Shown here: piece by piece, positions 45,012 to 51,799 of the stretch
Layout of the letters: each line of letters starts with the position of its first letter
Numbering within the stretch: position 1 is the first letter of the stretch
NCBI GenBank assembly: GCA_021325455.1
Contig: JAJPHD010000008.1
Location: 1 to 64,000, forward strand
Length of the DNA stretch: 64,000 nucleotides
Direction of reading: 5' to 3'
From: Actinomycetota bacterium
GTDB lineage: Bacteria; Actinomycetota; Acidimicrobiia; Acidimicrobiales; JAJPHD01
The notes under the pieces: model-generated
What the model saw: the letters and a program-made list of their open reading frames with translations, nothing else
What the model was told of the DNA's origin: nothing
Database searches by the model: none
Program-made: the position numbers and the translations under genes

Positions 45012-45949
45012 ATGGCGGCGAGGAGTCCTCTCCCCGCGTCGTGGTGGTCATGCCCGCTTACAACGCCTCGGCCACCCTTGTGCGTACCTACCGTGACATC
45101 CCGAGAGACGTCGTCGACCAGGTGATCCTGGTCGACGACCGCTCGGCCGACGACACGGTGGCCATCGCCGAGCTGCTCGGCATCCAGGTCAAGGTGCACC
45201 ACCAGAACCGTGGGTACGGCGGGAACCAGAAGTCCTGCTACGACATGGCGCTGGCAGCCGGGGCCGACGTGGTCGTGATGGTCCATCCCGACTACCAGTA
45301 CGACGCCACCCGGATCCCCGACCTCATCGCCCCCATCCTCTCGGGCGAGGCGGACATGATGCTCGGCAGCCGCTTCCTGGGCGATCCCCTGGCGGGAGGC
45401 ATGCCCTGGTGGAAGTACGTGGCCAACCGGGCCCTCACGGCCATCGAGAACAAGGTCTTCGGCATCGTGCTGTCCGAGTACCACACCGGCTTTCGCGCCT
45501 ACTCCCGTTCCCTGCTCGAGAAGGTCGACTACCACGCCAACTCCGACGACTTCGTCTTCGACCAGGATCTGGTGGCCCAGGTGGTGGCGGCCGGACTGCG
45601 CATCAAGGAGGTGGCCGTCCCCACCCGCTACTTCGCCGAGGCCAGCTCCGTCAACTTCCGGCGCAGTGTGGTGTACGGGCTGGGCACCCTGCGCACCCTG
45701 GCCCGCTACAGGCGGGACCAGCGCCGCGACAGGCGGGTGGGCCGTCTGGGTGCGCCGGTGCCCTCACCCTCCCGTCAGGGGACGGCGGACCCTCCAGACC
45801 AGCACTCCCCCGACGCTGCTCGGGGACACCCTGAGCACGCTGGTCAGCCAGTCAGCCAGGCGCATCTGGGTGCCCCTCAGGGTGGGCTTGGACACGATGT
45901 GGTCCCTCACGCCCAGGCGAGAGAGCTCGGCCTGGGTCGCAACCCTTAG
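45008..45949 (+). CDS. GT2 family glycosyltransferase with unusual C-terminal extension
   Basis: 313 aa from ATG 45008, overlapping the upstream stop (ATGA). The GT-A core is complete in ~250 residues: VVVVMPAYNASATLVRTY, VILVDDRSADDTVAIA, RGYGGNQKSCYDMAL, VVMVHPDYQYD (the DxD-like site), GFRAYSRSLLEKV and DFVFDQDLVAQVVAAG. The typical fold ends near YRRDQRRDRRVG. The remaining ~60 residues are Pro/Gly/His-rich and lie wholly antisense to the convergent family B gene (186-bp overlap). The extension may result from a lost stop codon. Cytosolic; probable polyprenyl-phosphate or polymer sugar transfer. Confidence 0.82.
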   Translation: MNGGEESSPRVVVVMPAYNASATLVRTYRDIPRDVVDQVILVDDRSADDTVAIAELLGIQVKVHHQNRGYGGNQKSCYDMALAAGADVVVMVHPDYQYDATRIPDLIAPILSGEADMMLGSRFLGDPLAGGMPWWKYVANRALTAIENKVFGIVLSEYHTGFRAYSRSLLEKVDYHANSDDFVFDQDLVAQVVAAGLRIKEVAVPTRYFAEASSVNFRRSVVYGLGTLRTLARYRRDQRRDRRVGRLGAPVPSPSRQGTADPPDQHSPDAARGHPEHAGQPVSQAHLGAPQGGLGHDVVPHAQARELGLGRNP

Positions 45950-47722
45950 GGCGGGGGTAAGGGCCTGCACCCGCCTCTCCCAGGGCAGCAGGACCTCCAC
46001 CGCCCCCTGCCTGGCCAGCTCGGCCTTCACGGCGTCCCGCAGGGCCGGGGTGACCGGAGGCAGGCGCTGAGCCGTCTCGGCCGCGGCGCTGGCTGCGGCC
46101 AGGACGGGGTCGGGCAGGGCCCCCCGGTCACGGCTCACGTTCAGGCCCGTCCGGGCGGGCATCGAGAAGCAGTAGCCCGCCTCGGCCTGCCAGTAGAGAA
46201 CCGCCTCGTCGCTGGACGGCAGGAGCTCCACAGGGGCCCCCGCCCGGCGGGGGCAGACCCACCCCGCAGCGAGGCCCTTGGAGGAAGGGAGGGAGTTGGT
46301 CCGGAAGGGCAGGCGGGGAACGAGCGAGATCAGGATCAGCACGACCAAGCCTGAGCCCACGACCACCACGCGGCGCGGGCGGCCCGGGGGGCGAGCCGGC
46401 AAGGAGACGAGGGCATCGACCCCCAGGGCCACCAGCAAACCCGCTCCGAGGAAAAGCATGGAGGAGAACCTGAGGGGCAACAGGTCCTCCAGGACGGGGA
46501 GGTGGTCAACGAGGCCCCAGGGCAGAGGGATGTGGGTCGGGTGCCCGGCCACGTGGAGCCTGCCGCCCAGGGTCAGGACGCCACTCACCACGGTCACCGC
46601 CAGCGCCACCCAGGTGAGACGGCTCCTCCAGCACAGGACGACGGCGAGGACGAGGAAGATGAGCAGGGGGATCCCCAGGTACGCCCCCCACTCGGTGTAG
46701 TTCCCGGTGAAGCTCTGGGTCAGCCGGTGAGCCCACACCGGGTCGAGGGCGGTGACGGACGTCGGGGTGATGAAGTTCCACACGTCGCCCACGTAGACGC
46801 CCCGGGGCTGGAGCTGGCCGAGGAGCCTGTCCGGGCCCAGGAACTGCACGGCGAGGGGGTAGGCGCTCACCACGACCCAGACCCCGAGAGCCACGGCCAG
46901 GCCTTTGGCCGCATGGAGGGCCCGGCGGGGGACCTGGCGGCCCCCGAGGAGGCAGAGGACCACCACGCCGGCCAGGGCGGCTATCGCCTCCATGACCAGT
47001 ATCTCCTCGCTGATCAGCAGCTGAGCTGCCGCCAGCAGTCCCAGCCACAGCCCGTCCCGCCAGGCAGGCGCTTCCTGCACCACCAACAGGCGGTCGGCGA
47101 CGATGAGCATGAGCGGCGCCGTTACGAGGAAGGTCAGGAAGGGATGGTCATTGGACTGGGCCGCCATGTAGGGCGAGAACCCGAATATCAAGGCACCCAA
47201 CAGCGCCGATCCGGGCATGGTCCAGCGCCGGAAGGCGAGGTAGGCAGCCCAGGTGGTGAGGGCGGGAGCGGCCGTGGCCAGCACGTTGTAGGAGGTGACC
47301 GGCCCGGTCACCACGGTGAGGGGCGACAGGAGGAGCGAGAGGAGGGGCACCGTGGGCGGCAGCCACATGAGGTTGGCGCCATGGGGGTACTGGACCCGGT
47401 GGCTGAAGAAGGGATTGAGCCCGTGGCTCAGGGCGTAGGGCCACCACCCGAGCCCCCAGATGAGCGGGTAGCTGTCGCCCCCGCTGCCTACCGTGTGGGG
47501 CCCCTGCCCGGACCAGGTCGCATAGAACCAGGCAGTGGCCAGGCAGGCGGCGACGAGCAGGACGGTGAGGGACTCCCCCGCCTGCACCCGGTTGCGCCCG
47601 GGGTCGCCACCCGCCGACGGGGCCTGGCCCGTGCCGGCCAGGTCACCAGCGGGAGCTGACGTCGTCCGAGCCGGGGCCGTCGGCGCCGCCTCCTCCACTG
47701 GCTGGCCAGCGCCCGGTCGCAC
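45764..47722 (-). CDS. Large integral membrane protein (paralog family B, copy 2)
   Basis: 652 aa from GTG 47722, with a TACCTT -10 element 8 nt upstream. About 11-12 helices and a C-terminal extracytoplasmic domain. It aligns throughout with the protein at 34245: GSGGDSYPLIWGLGWWPYAL, HPFLTFLVTAPLMLIV, APAWRDGLWLGLLAAAQLLI then SEEILVME, NYTEWGAYLGIPLLIF, SDEAVLYWQAEAGYCFSMPA. The strongest conservation lies in these loops, which marks them as likely functional sites. The role is probably lipid-linked-sugar transfer or glycan assembly, which is inference from topology. Its 3' end overlaps the convergent GT2 gene by 186 bp. Confidence 0.65.
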   Translation of the reverse strand: MRPGAGQPVEEAAPTAPARTTSAPAGDLAGTGQAPSAGGDPGRNRVQAGESLTVLLVAACLATAWFYATWSGQGPHTVGSGGDSYPLIWGLGWWPYALSHGLNPFFSHRVQYPHGANLMWLPPTVPLLSLLLSPLTVVTGPVTSYNVLATAAPALTTWAAYLAFRRWTMPGSALLGALIFGFSPYMAAQSNDHPFLTFLVTAPLMLIVADRLLVVQEAPAWRDGLWLGLLAAAQLLISEEILVMEAIAALAGVVVLCLLGGRQVPRRALHAAKGLAVALGVWVVVSAYPLAVQFLGPDRLLGQLQPRGVYVGDVWNFITPTSVTALDPVWAHRLTQSFTGNYTEWGAYLGIPLLIFLVLAVVLCWRSRLTWVALAVTVVSGVLTLGGRLHVAGHPTHIPLPWGLVDHLPVLEDLLPLRFSSMLFLGAGLLVALGVDALVSLPARPPGRPRRVVVVGSGLVVLILISLVPRLPFRTNSLPSSKGLAAGWVCPRRAGAPVELLPSSDEAVLYWQAEAGYCFSMPARTGLNVSRDRGALPDPVLAAASAAAETAQRLPPVTPALRDAVKAELARQGAVEVLLPWERRVQALTPALRVATQAELSRLGVRDHIVSKPTLRGTQMRLADWLTSVLRVSPSSVGGVLVWRVRRPLTGG

Positions 47723-47730
47723 CGCCCTGA

Positions 47731-47736
47731 AAGGTA
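47731..47736 (-). promoter_or_regulatory. -10 element, leaderless type (family B copy 2)
   Basis: TACCTT on minus ends 8 nt before GTG 47722. Confidence 0.4.
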
Positions 47737-47761
47737 GGTCCTGGGAGGGCGTGGCGCCCCC

Positions 47762-49411
47762 TCAGCCCTCCGCCGCCCGGGCCTGGTCGAGAGGCTCGGC
47801 CCGGATGGGGTCCCAGTCCTCGGCCGTGAGGCACTTCCCGGTGGCCAGGTCGAACTGCCAGCCGTGCATCTGGCACGTGAGCACCCCGTCCTCCACCCTG
47901 CCGAACCGGCGCAGGTCCGCCTGGAGGTGGGGGCAACGCCGCTGCACCCGCCACCCCCCTATCTCGCACCACTCGTCCTCGGGACGCCCGGAGGGCCGGC
48001 GGCGGGCCCCCCGCCTGCCGCCCGGTGCGATCCGGGACGGGGACGGGGCTCCGGGGGGAGCCGGCGCCACCTTCTCGGCATAGGCCAGGCGCTCCTCGGA
48101 CATGCACTTGAACCAGGCGTACAGGTGCTCGTTGTAGGGCCCGTCCCGCTCGGCGGTGAAGCGCATGGAGAGGAAGAGGCCGTTCACCCAGTCCTGCTCC
48201 CTGGCCGCCACGCTGGCCAGGAACGGCCCGGCCTGGAAGTGGAACCGGTACGGGCAGTCCTCCCCGGCGAAGGGCCGCACCCGGCGGGCAGGGAAGTCCA
48301 CCACGACCGCCACGTCGCCGGCCCTCAGCAGAACGGGGGCACCGATGCCCGAGCACAGCCGGTCCGCCTTGGCCAGCAGCGGCTCCCACCACTCCCGCAG
48401 GATCCCCACCACGTCCATCCCCGCGTCCGCAGCCGGGTGGTCGCTGCCCGCCCCGGGCCAGCTGCGGTGAGCCTCCTCCAGGACGCGTCGCCGGCGCTCC
48501 CGGTAGGCCTCCAGGTAAGCGCGCTTGTCCCGGAAGGGCGCCATGACCTCGGCCTCGGGCCCAGGGTGGGCCACCGAGCACCTGCCCCCCTCCAGGTCCA
48601 CCACGCTCCCCGGCACCACCAGCCGCCCTCCCTCGACCCCATGGGAGCGCAGGTGCTCCAGGAACACGGTCTGGTCAGGGAAGGGGTTGGCGTCATCCCC
48701 GCCGAAATCGTTGAACCCGAAGAGCGAACGGTCCAGGAAGCAGGGCGGGCCGGCCGAGGGGAACACGTGGGTGGCGCCCACGTCCTCCACGTAGCGCCGG
48801 GCCCGGTCCATCCCCCGCAGGCGCTTCTCCCGGGAGAGCCCCGCCTTCACCTCCGGGTCCAGCACATAGACCACGGGGTACCAGATGGCGCCCGAGAACT
48901 GGAGGAAGTGGGCGTCGAAGCTCCCGAAGGCGGCCAGGGCGTCGAGGTCCCGGGGCCGGGCGTCGTTCTGGTCCAACAGCCTGGCCGTGCCGTCGTCCAC
49001 TGCCAGGGCCGAGTCCCCGAGGGGGCCGTCGGAGGTGGTCACCTCGGTCACCCCCATGACCCGAAGCCCTCCGCCCAGGTCGACCGGCTCCCGGTCGGGG
49101 AGGCGCTCGAACCGCCTGAAGCCGAGTCGGCGCAACTCCCGGCCCAGGTCGTCCACGGGGAAGTCGGGGAGCAGCACCGTGGCGTCCTTGGACACGGCCG
49201 CCTCGAGGAACTCGGGATCGAAATGGTCGTGGTGCTGGTGCGACACGTACAAGAAGTCGGGCCTGGCGACGGTCACCGGGTCGATCCCCTCGTTGCTGGG
49301 GAAGGGGAACCAGGACGCGAAGTAGGCCGGGCTGAACCAGGGATCGCACAGGATGCTGCCTTGGCCGGTCTCGATGAGCATCCCGGCATGGCCGAGGAAG
49401 GTGACCCGCAT
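47762..49411 (-). CDS. Metallo-beta-lactamase-fold hydrolase fused to a Rieske [2Fe-2S] domain
   Basis: 549 aa from ATG 49411. The N-terminal half is an MBL fold: VTFLGHAGMLIETGQGSILC, DPWF, and VSHQHHDHFD with the HxHxDH metal motif at ~58-63. The C-terminal ~80 residues hold a Rieske ferredoxin domain: CPH at ~493-495 and CQMHGW at ~513-518 (C-x-H ... C-x2-H). CMP-N-acetylneuraminate hydroxylase and its bacterial relatives combine the same two modules but with the Rieske part first, so this protein is a reversed or distinct arrangement. A redox role in sugar or lipid modification is possible. A TAGACT -10 element lies 9 nt upstream. Confidence 0.82.
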   Translation of the reverse strand: MRVTFLGHAGMLIETGQGSILCDPWFSPAYFASWFPFPSNEGIDPVTVARPDFLYVSHQHHDHFDPEFLEAAVSKDATVLLPDFPVDDLGRELRRLGFRRFERLPDREPVDLGGGLRVMGVTEVTTSDGPLGDSALAVDDGTARLLDQNDARPRDLDALAAFGSFDAHFLQFSGAIWYPVVYVLDPEVKAGLSREKRLRGMDRARRYVEDVGATHVFPSAGPPCFLDRSLFGFNDFGGDDANPFPDQTVFLEHLRSHGVEGGRLVVPGSVVDLEGGRCSVAHPGPEAEVMAPFRDKRAYLEAYRERRRRVLEEAHRSWPGAGSDHPAADAGMDVVGILREWWEPLLAKADRLCSGIGAPVLLRAGDVAVVVDFPARRVRPFAGEDCPYRFHFQAGPFLASVAAREQDWVNGLFLSMRFTAERDGPYNEHLYAWFKCMSEERLAYAEKVAPAPPGAPSPSRIAPGGRRGARRRPSGRPEDEWCEIGGWRVQRRCPHLQADLRRFGRVEDGVLTCQMHGWQFDLATGKCLTAEDWDPIRAEPLDQARAAEG

Positions 49412-49420
49412 GACCGCGGC

Positions 49421-49426
49421 AGTCTA
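49421..49426 (-). promoter_or_regulatory. -10 element, leaderless type (MBL-Rieske)
   Basis: TAGACT on minus ends 9 nt before ATG 49411. Confidence 0.45.
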
Positions 49427-49500
49427 CGTGGTGGCTCCCTTCCGCCTGGTGACCGTCGAAAAGCCGTCCCTTCTCGTTCGCCCTACCGGCCGGGAACCCG

Positions 49501-50901
49501 TCAGCCCACGGCCGCCAGGGGCTCCACCCCGAGGGCAGCCTCGAGGGCAGCTGCCGCCCTGATCACGACGGCGTCACCGTGCTGGGGGCCGACGAGCTGG
49601 ATGCCCACGGGCAGCCCCGCGGAGGTGAGCCCGGCGCAGACGGTGGCCGCCGGGGACCGGGTGAGGTTGAAGGGGTAGGTGAACCGCACCCAGTTGAGCT
49701 CGGGCCTGCCGTCGATCCCGCCCGGCTGGCCCGACAGGGGGGCGGGGGCAGCGGTGGTGGGGGTCACCAGCAGCCGGGCCCCGTGGAACACCTCCACCAG
49801 GTGCAGGTTGAGCAGGTGGCACTGGTCCTGGGCCCGGGCCAGCTCGGCGGCCGTCAAGCCCGCTGCCGCCTCGGCCTGGGCCGCCATCTCCTGGTCGAGC
49901 CGTTCCCAGTCCTCGGTGCCCCGCAGGTGCCCGATGGTGCGCAGGTTGTAGGAGTTGGTCATGGTGAGCCAGGCCCCGATGGGGTCCTCGGGAAAGACCC
50001 GCTCCACCACCTCCACCTCCGCCCCCAGACCCTCCAGCACCCGCACCGCCCCCTGGCAGACGGCAAGCACCTCGGCATCCACCGGCGCGTAGCCGAGGGT
50101 CGGGGACCAGGCCACCCGGGCCGGGACCCCCGGCTGGCGCAGGCTCCCCAACCAGGGTGCATCGGGCATGGGCAGGGAGTGCAGGTCGGTGGGCTCGGGC
50201 CCCACCACCGCCGCCAGGGACTCCACCACGTCCGCCATCCGCCGGCCGATCACCCCCTTGGTGGACAGCGACCCCCAGCCGGGGGGCTGCTGGCCCCCAG
50301 AGGGCACACGGCCCAGGGAGGGCTTCAGCCCCGACAGGCCGCACACCGCTGAGGGGATGCGGATGGAGCCACCTCCGTCGGAACCGGTGGCCAGGGGCAC
50401 CATCCCCGCTGCCACCGCCGCCGCGCTCCCCCCCGAGGACCCACCGGGGCTCCGGGCCAGGTCGAAGGGGTTGAAGGTGGCCCCGTGGGCCGGGCTCACG
50501 GTGTCCGCCTTCCAGCCCAGCTCCGGCGTGGCCGTCTTGCCCATCACCACCGCTCCCGCCGCCTTGAGCCTGGCCACCAGGACCGAGTCCGAGGCGGCCG
50601 GCCGGGGGTCCCCCAGCACCGCCGATCCCCTGCCCGTGGGCAGGCCGGCGGCGTCCTCCAGGTCCTTGACACCGATCGGGACCCCGGCGAGCCGGCCCGG
50701 GTCACGGCCCTCCTCCCGGGCCTGGTCCACGGCCAGCGCCTGGGCCAAGGCACCCTCGGGGTCCAGGGACACGAAGGCCCTCACCTTGTGGTCCAGGGCC
50801 TCGATGCGGGCCAGCGCCTGCTCGGCCAGCTCCACCGCTGAACGCTCACCAGCCCGCACCGAGGCTGCCAGGCCGGCCACGGTCTCACTCCGGAAGTCCA
50901 T
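49501..50901 (-). CDS. Amidase (amidase-signature family)
   Basis: 466 aa, usual length. The Ser-cisSer-Lys triad is visible: Lys79 in GVPIGVKDLEDA, cis-Ser near 155 in SPGGSSGGSAAAVAAG and nucleophile Ser near 179 in TGSDGGGSIRIPS. It hydrolyses carboxylic amides in the cytosol; the substrate is unknown. GatA-type transamidation is unlikely because no gatB or gatC lies here. ATG 50901 has TAGGCT 7 nt upstream and no Shine-Dalgarno sequence. It is divergent from the small membrane protein, with only 56 bp between the starts. Confidence 0.9.
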   Translation of the reverse strand: MDFRSETVAGLAASVRAGERSAVELAEQALARIEALDHKVRAFVSLDPEGALAQALAVDQAREEGRDPGRLAGVPIGVKDLEDAAGLPTGRGSAVLGDPRPAASDSVLVARLKAAGAVVMGKTATPELGWKADTVSPAHGATFNPFDLARSPGGSSGGSAAAVAAGMVPLATGSDGGGSIRIPSAVCGLSGLKPSLGRVPSGGQQPPGWGSLSTKGVIGRRMADVVESLAAVVGPEPTDLHSLPMPDAPWLGSLRQPGVPARVAWSPTLGYAPVDAEVLAVCQGAVRVLEGLGAEVEVVERVFPEDPIGAWLTMTNSYNLRTIGHLRGTEDWERLDQEMAAQAEAAAGLTAAELARAQDQCHLLNLHLVEVFHGARLLVTPTTAAPAPLSGQPGGIDGRPELNWVRFTYPFNLTRSPAATVCAGLTSAGLPVGIQLVGPQHGDAVVIRAAAALEAALGVEPLAAVG

Positions 50902-50908
50902 CGCCGGC

Positions 50909-50914
50909 AGCCTA
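50909..50914 (-). promoter_or_regulatory. -10 element, leaderless type (amidase)
   Basis: TAGGCT on minus ends 7 nt before ATG 50901. The divergent gene's -10 element is 28 bp away. Confidence 0.5.
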
Positions 50915-50942
50915 GGATGCTGGCCTCCCTCGCTGCCGGCGG

Positions 50943-50948
50943 TACGCT
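50943..50948 (+). promoter_or_regulatory. -10 element, leaderless type (gene 50958)
   Basis: TACGCT ends 9 nt before ATG 50958. Confidence 0.45.
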
Positions 50949-50957
50949 GGGCTCCAC

Positions 50958-51677
50958 ATGGACCTGGTGGAGCGCTTCAAGCAGTGGCTGGCCGAGCCGC
51001 CGCCGCCGCCCCGTCCCTTCGGCTCGAAGGGGGCGACCGGCCAGGCCCCGAGGAAGGGCCTGTTCGGCCAGGCGCCGGCGCCCCTCATGGACAACCGGGA
51101 GCGCCTGTACGGGTTCGTGGCGGCCGCGGCCCTGGCCGTCGCCTTCGCCGTCATCTGGATACCCCACCTCCACCAGGCGACCGTCGTGCTGAAGGGCCAC
51201 CACACCTCGCCCGTCGAGAGCCTGGGCTTCGGGCTGGCCATGGCGGCCATCCTGGCCTGGTCCACCGTGGTGCGCCGGCGGTGGCTGGTCGGCCTGGTGG
51301 CCGTCTACATCGGGCTGGTGGGCCCTTGGAACGTCTACGTGGTGCTGGGCTATGCCTGGGTGGTCTTCGGGGGCTGGCTCGTCATCAGGAACAGCAGGCT
51401 CCAGATCGCTGAGAGCAAGAAGGCCCAGCCCGCCGCCAAGTCCTCGCCGCCGGCCCGCAGCGCTCCCGCCGGTGCCAGGGGCAGGGGCCGGATGGCAGCC
51501 CGGGAGAAAGACAAGGAGAAGGTCGATGCCACCGGCCGCCCCATCCCGGCTCCCTCGCGCCGGTACACCCCCCCGGCACCGCCCGGCAAGCACGACCGCA
51601 AGACCCGGAGGGAGAGGCGGGAAGCGGCCGCCCGGGGGGAGCTGAAGCCGGCCCGGCGGTCGACACCCGCCAAGTAG
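50958..51677 (+). CDS. Small membrane protein with basic C-terminal tail
   Basis: 239 aa. The N-terminus is Pro-rich and cytosolic. Three or four helices follow (YGFVAAAALAVAFAVIWIPH, GFGLAMAAILAWSTVV, LVGLVAVYIGLVGPWNVYVV and VLGYAWVVFGGWLVI). The C-terminal ~100 residues are Lys/Arg/Pro-rich and disordered, ending RRSTPAK. The tail could bind nucleic acid, phospholipid head groups or ribosomes. I do not recognise a named family. Confidence 0.7.
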   Translation: MDLVERFKQWLAEPPPPPRPFGSKGATGQAPRKGLFGQAPAPLMDNRERLYGFVAAAALAVAFAVIWIPHLHQATVVLKGHHTSPVESLGFGLAMAAILAWSTVVRRRWLVGLVAVYIGLVGPWNVYVVLGYAWVVFGGWLVIRNSRLQIAESKKAQPAAKSSPPARSAPAGARGRGRMAAREKDKEKVDATGRPIPAPSRRYTPPAPPGKHDRKTRRERREAAARGELKPARRSTPAK

Positions 51678-51694
51678 CGCCGGCCAGGTAACGC

Positions 51695-51713
51695 CGGCCC
51701 GCCCCCGGCCGGT
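51695..51713 (+). terminator. Weak hairpin after the membrane-protein gene
   Basis: CCGGCC and GGCCGG form a 6-bp GC stem with a 7-nt loop 18 nt after the stop at 51677. No T-run follows, so this is only a possible terminator. Confidence 0.25.
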
Positions 51714-51751
51714 CTGACCAGCGAAGGGGGAGGATGCTAAGAGAGGACTTC

Positions 51752-51799
51752 ATGACGCCCGCTCCCCACCCCCACGCCGGCCGGCCGGTCCGGCCATGA
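51752..51799 (+). CDS. Candidate 15-aa leader peptide coupled to the reductase-HAD gene
   Basis: ATG 51752, with AGAGGA about 5 nt upstream, encodes MTPAPHPHAGRPVRP and ends in a TGA that overlaps the ATG of the reductase-HAD gene (ATGA at 51796-51799). The main gene has no Shine-Dalgarno sequence of its own within reach, so coupling from this short ORF could supply ribosomes. The second such arrangement in the window is at 42571. Confidence 0.45.
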   Translation: MTPAPHPHAGRPVRP

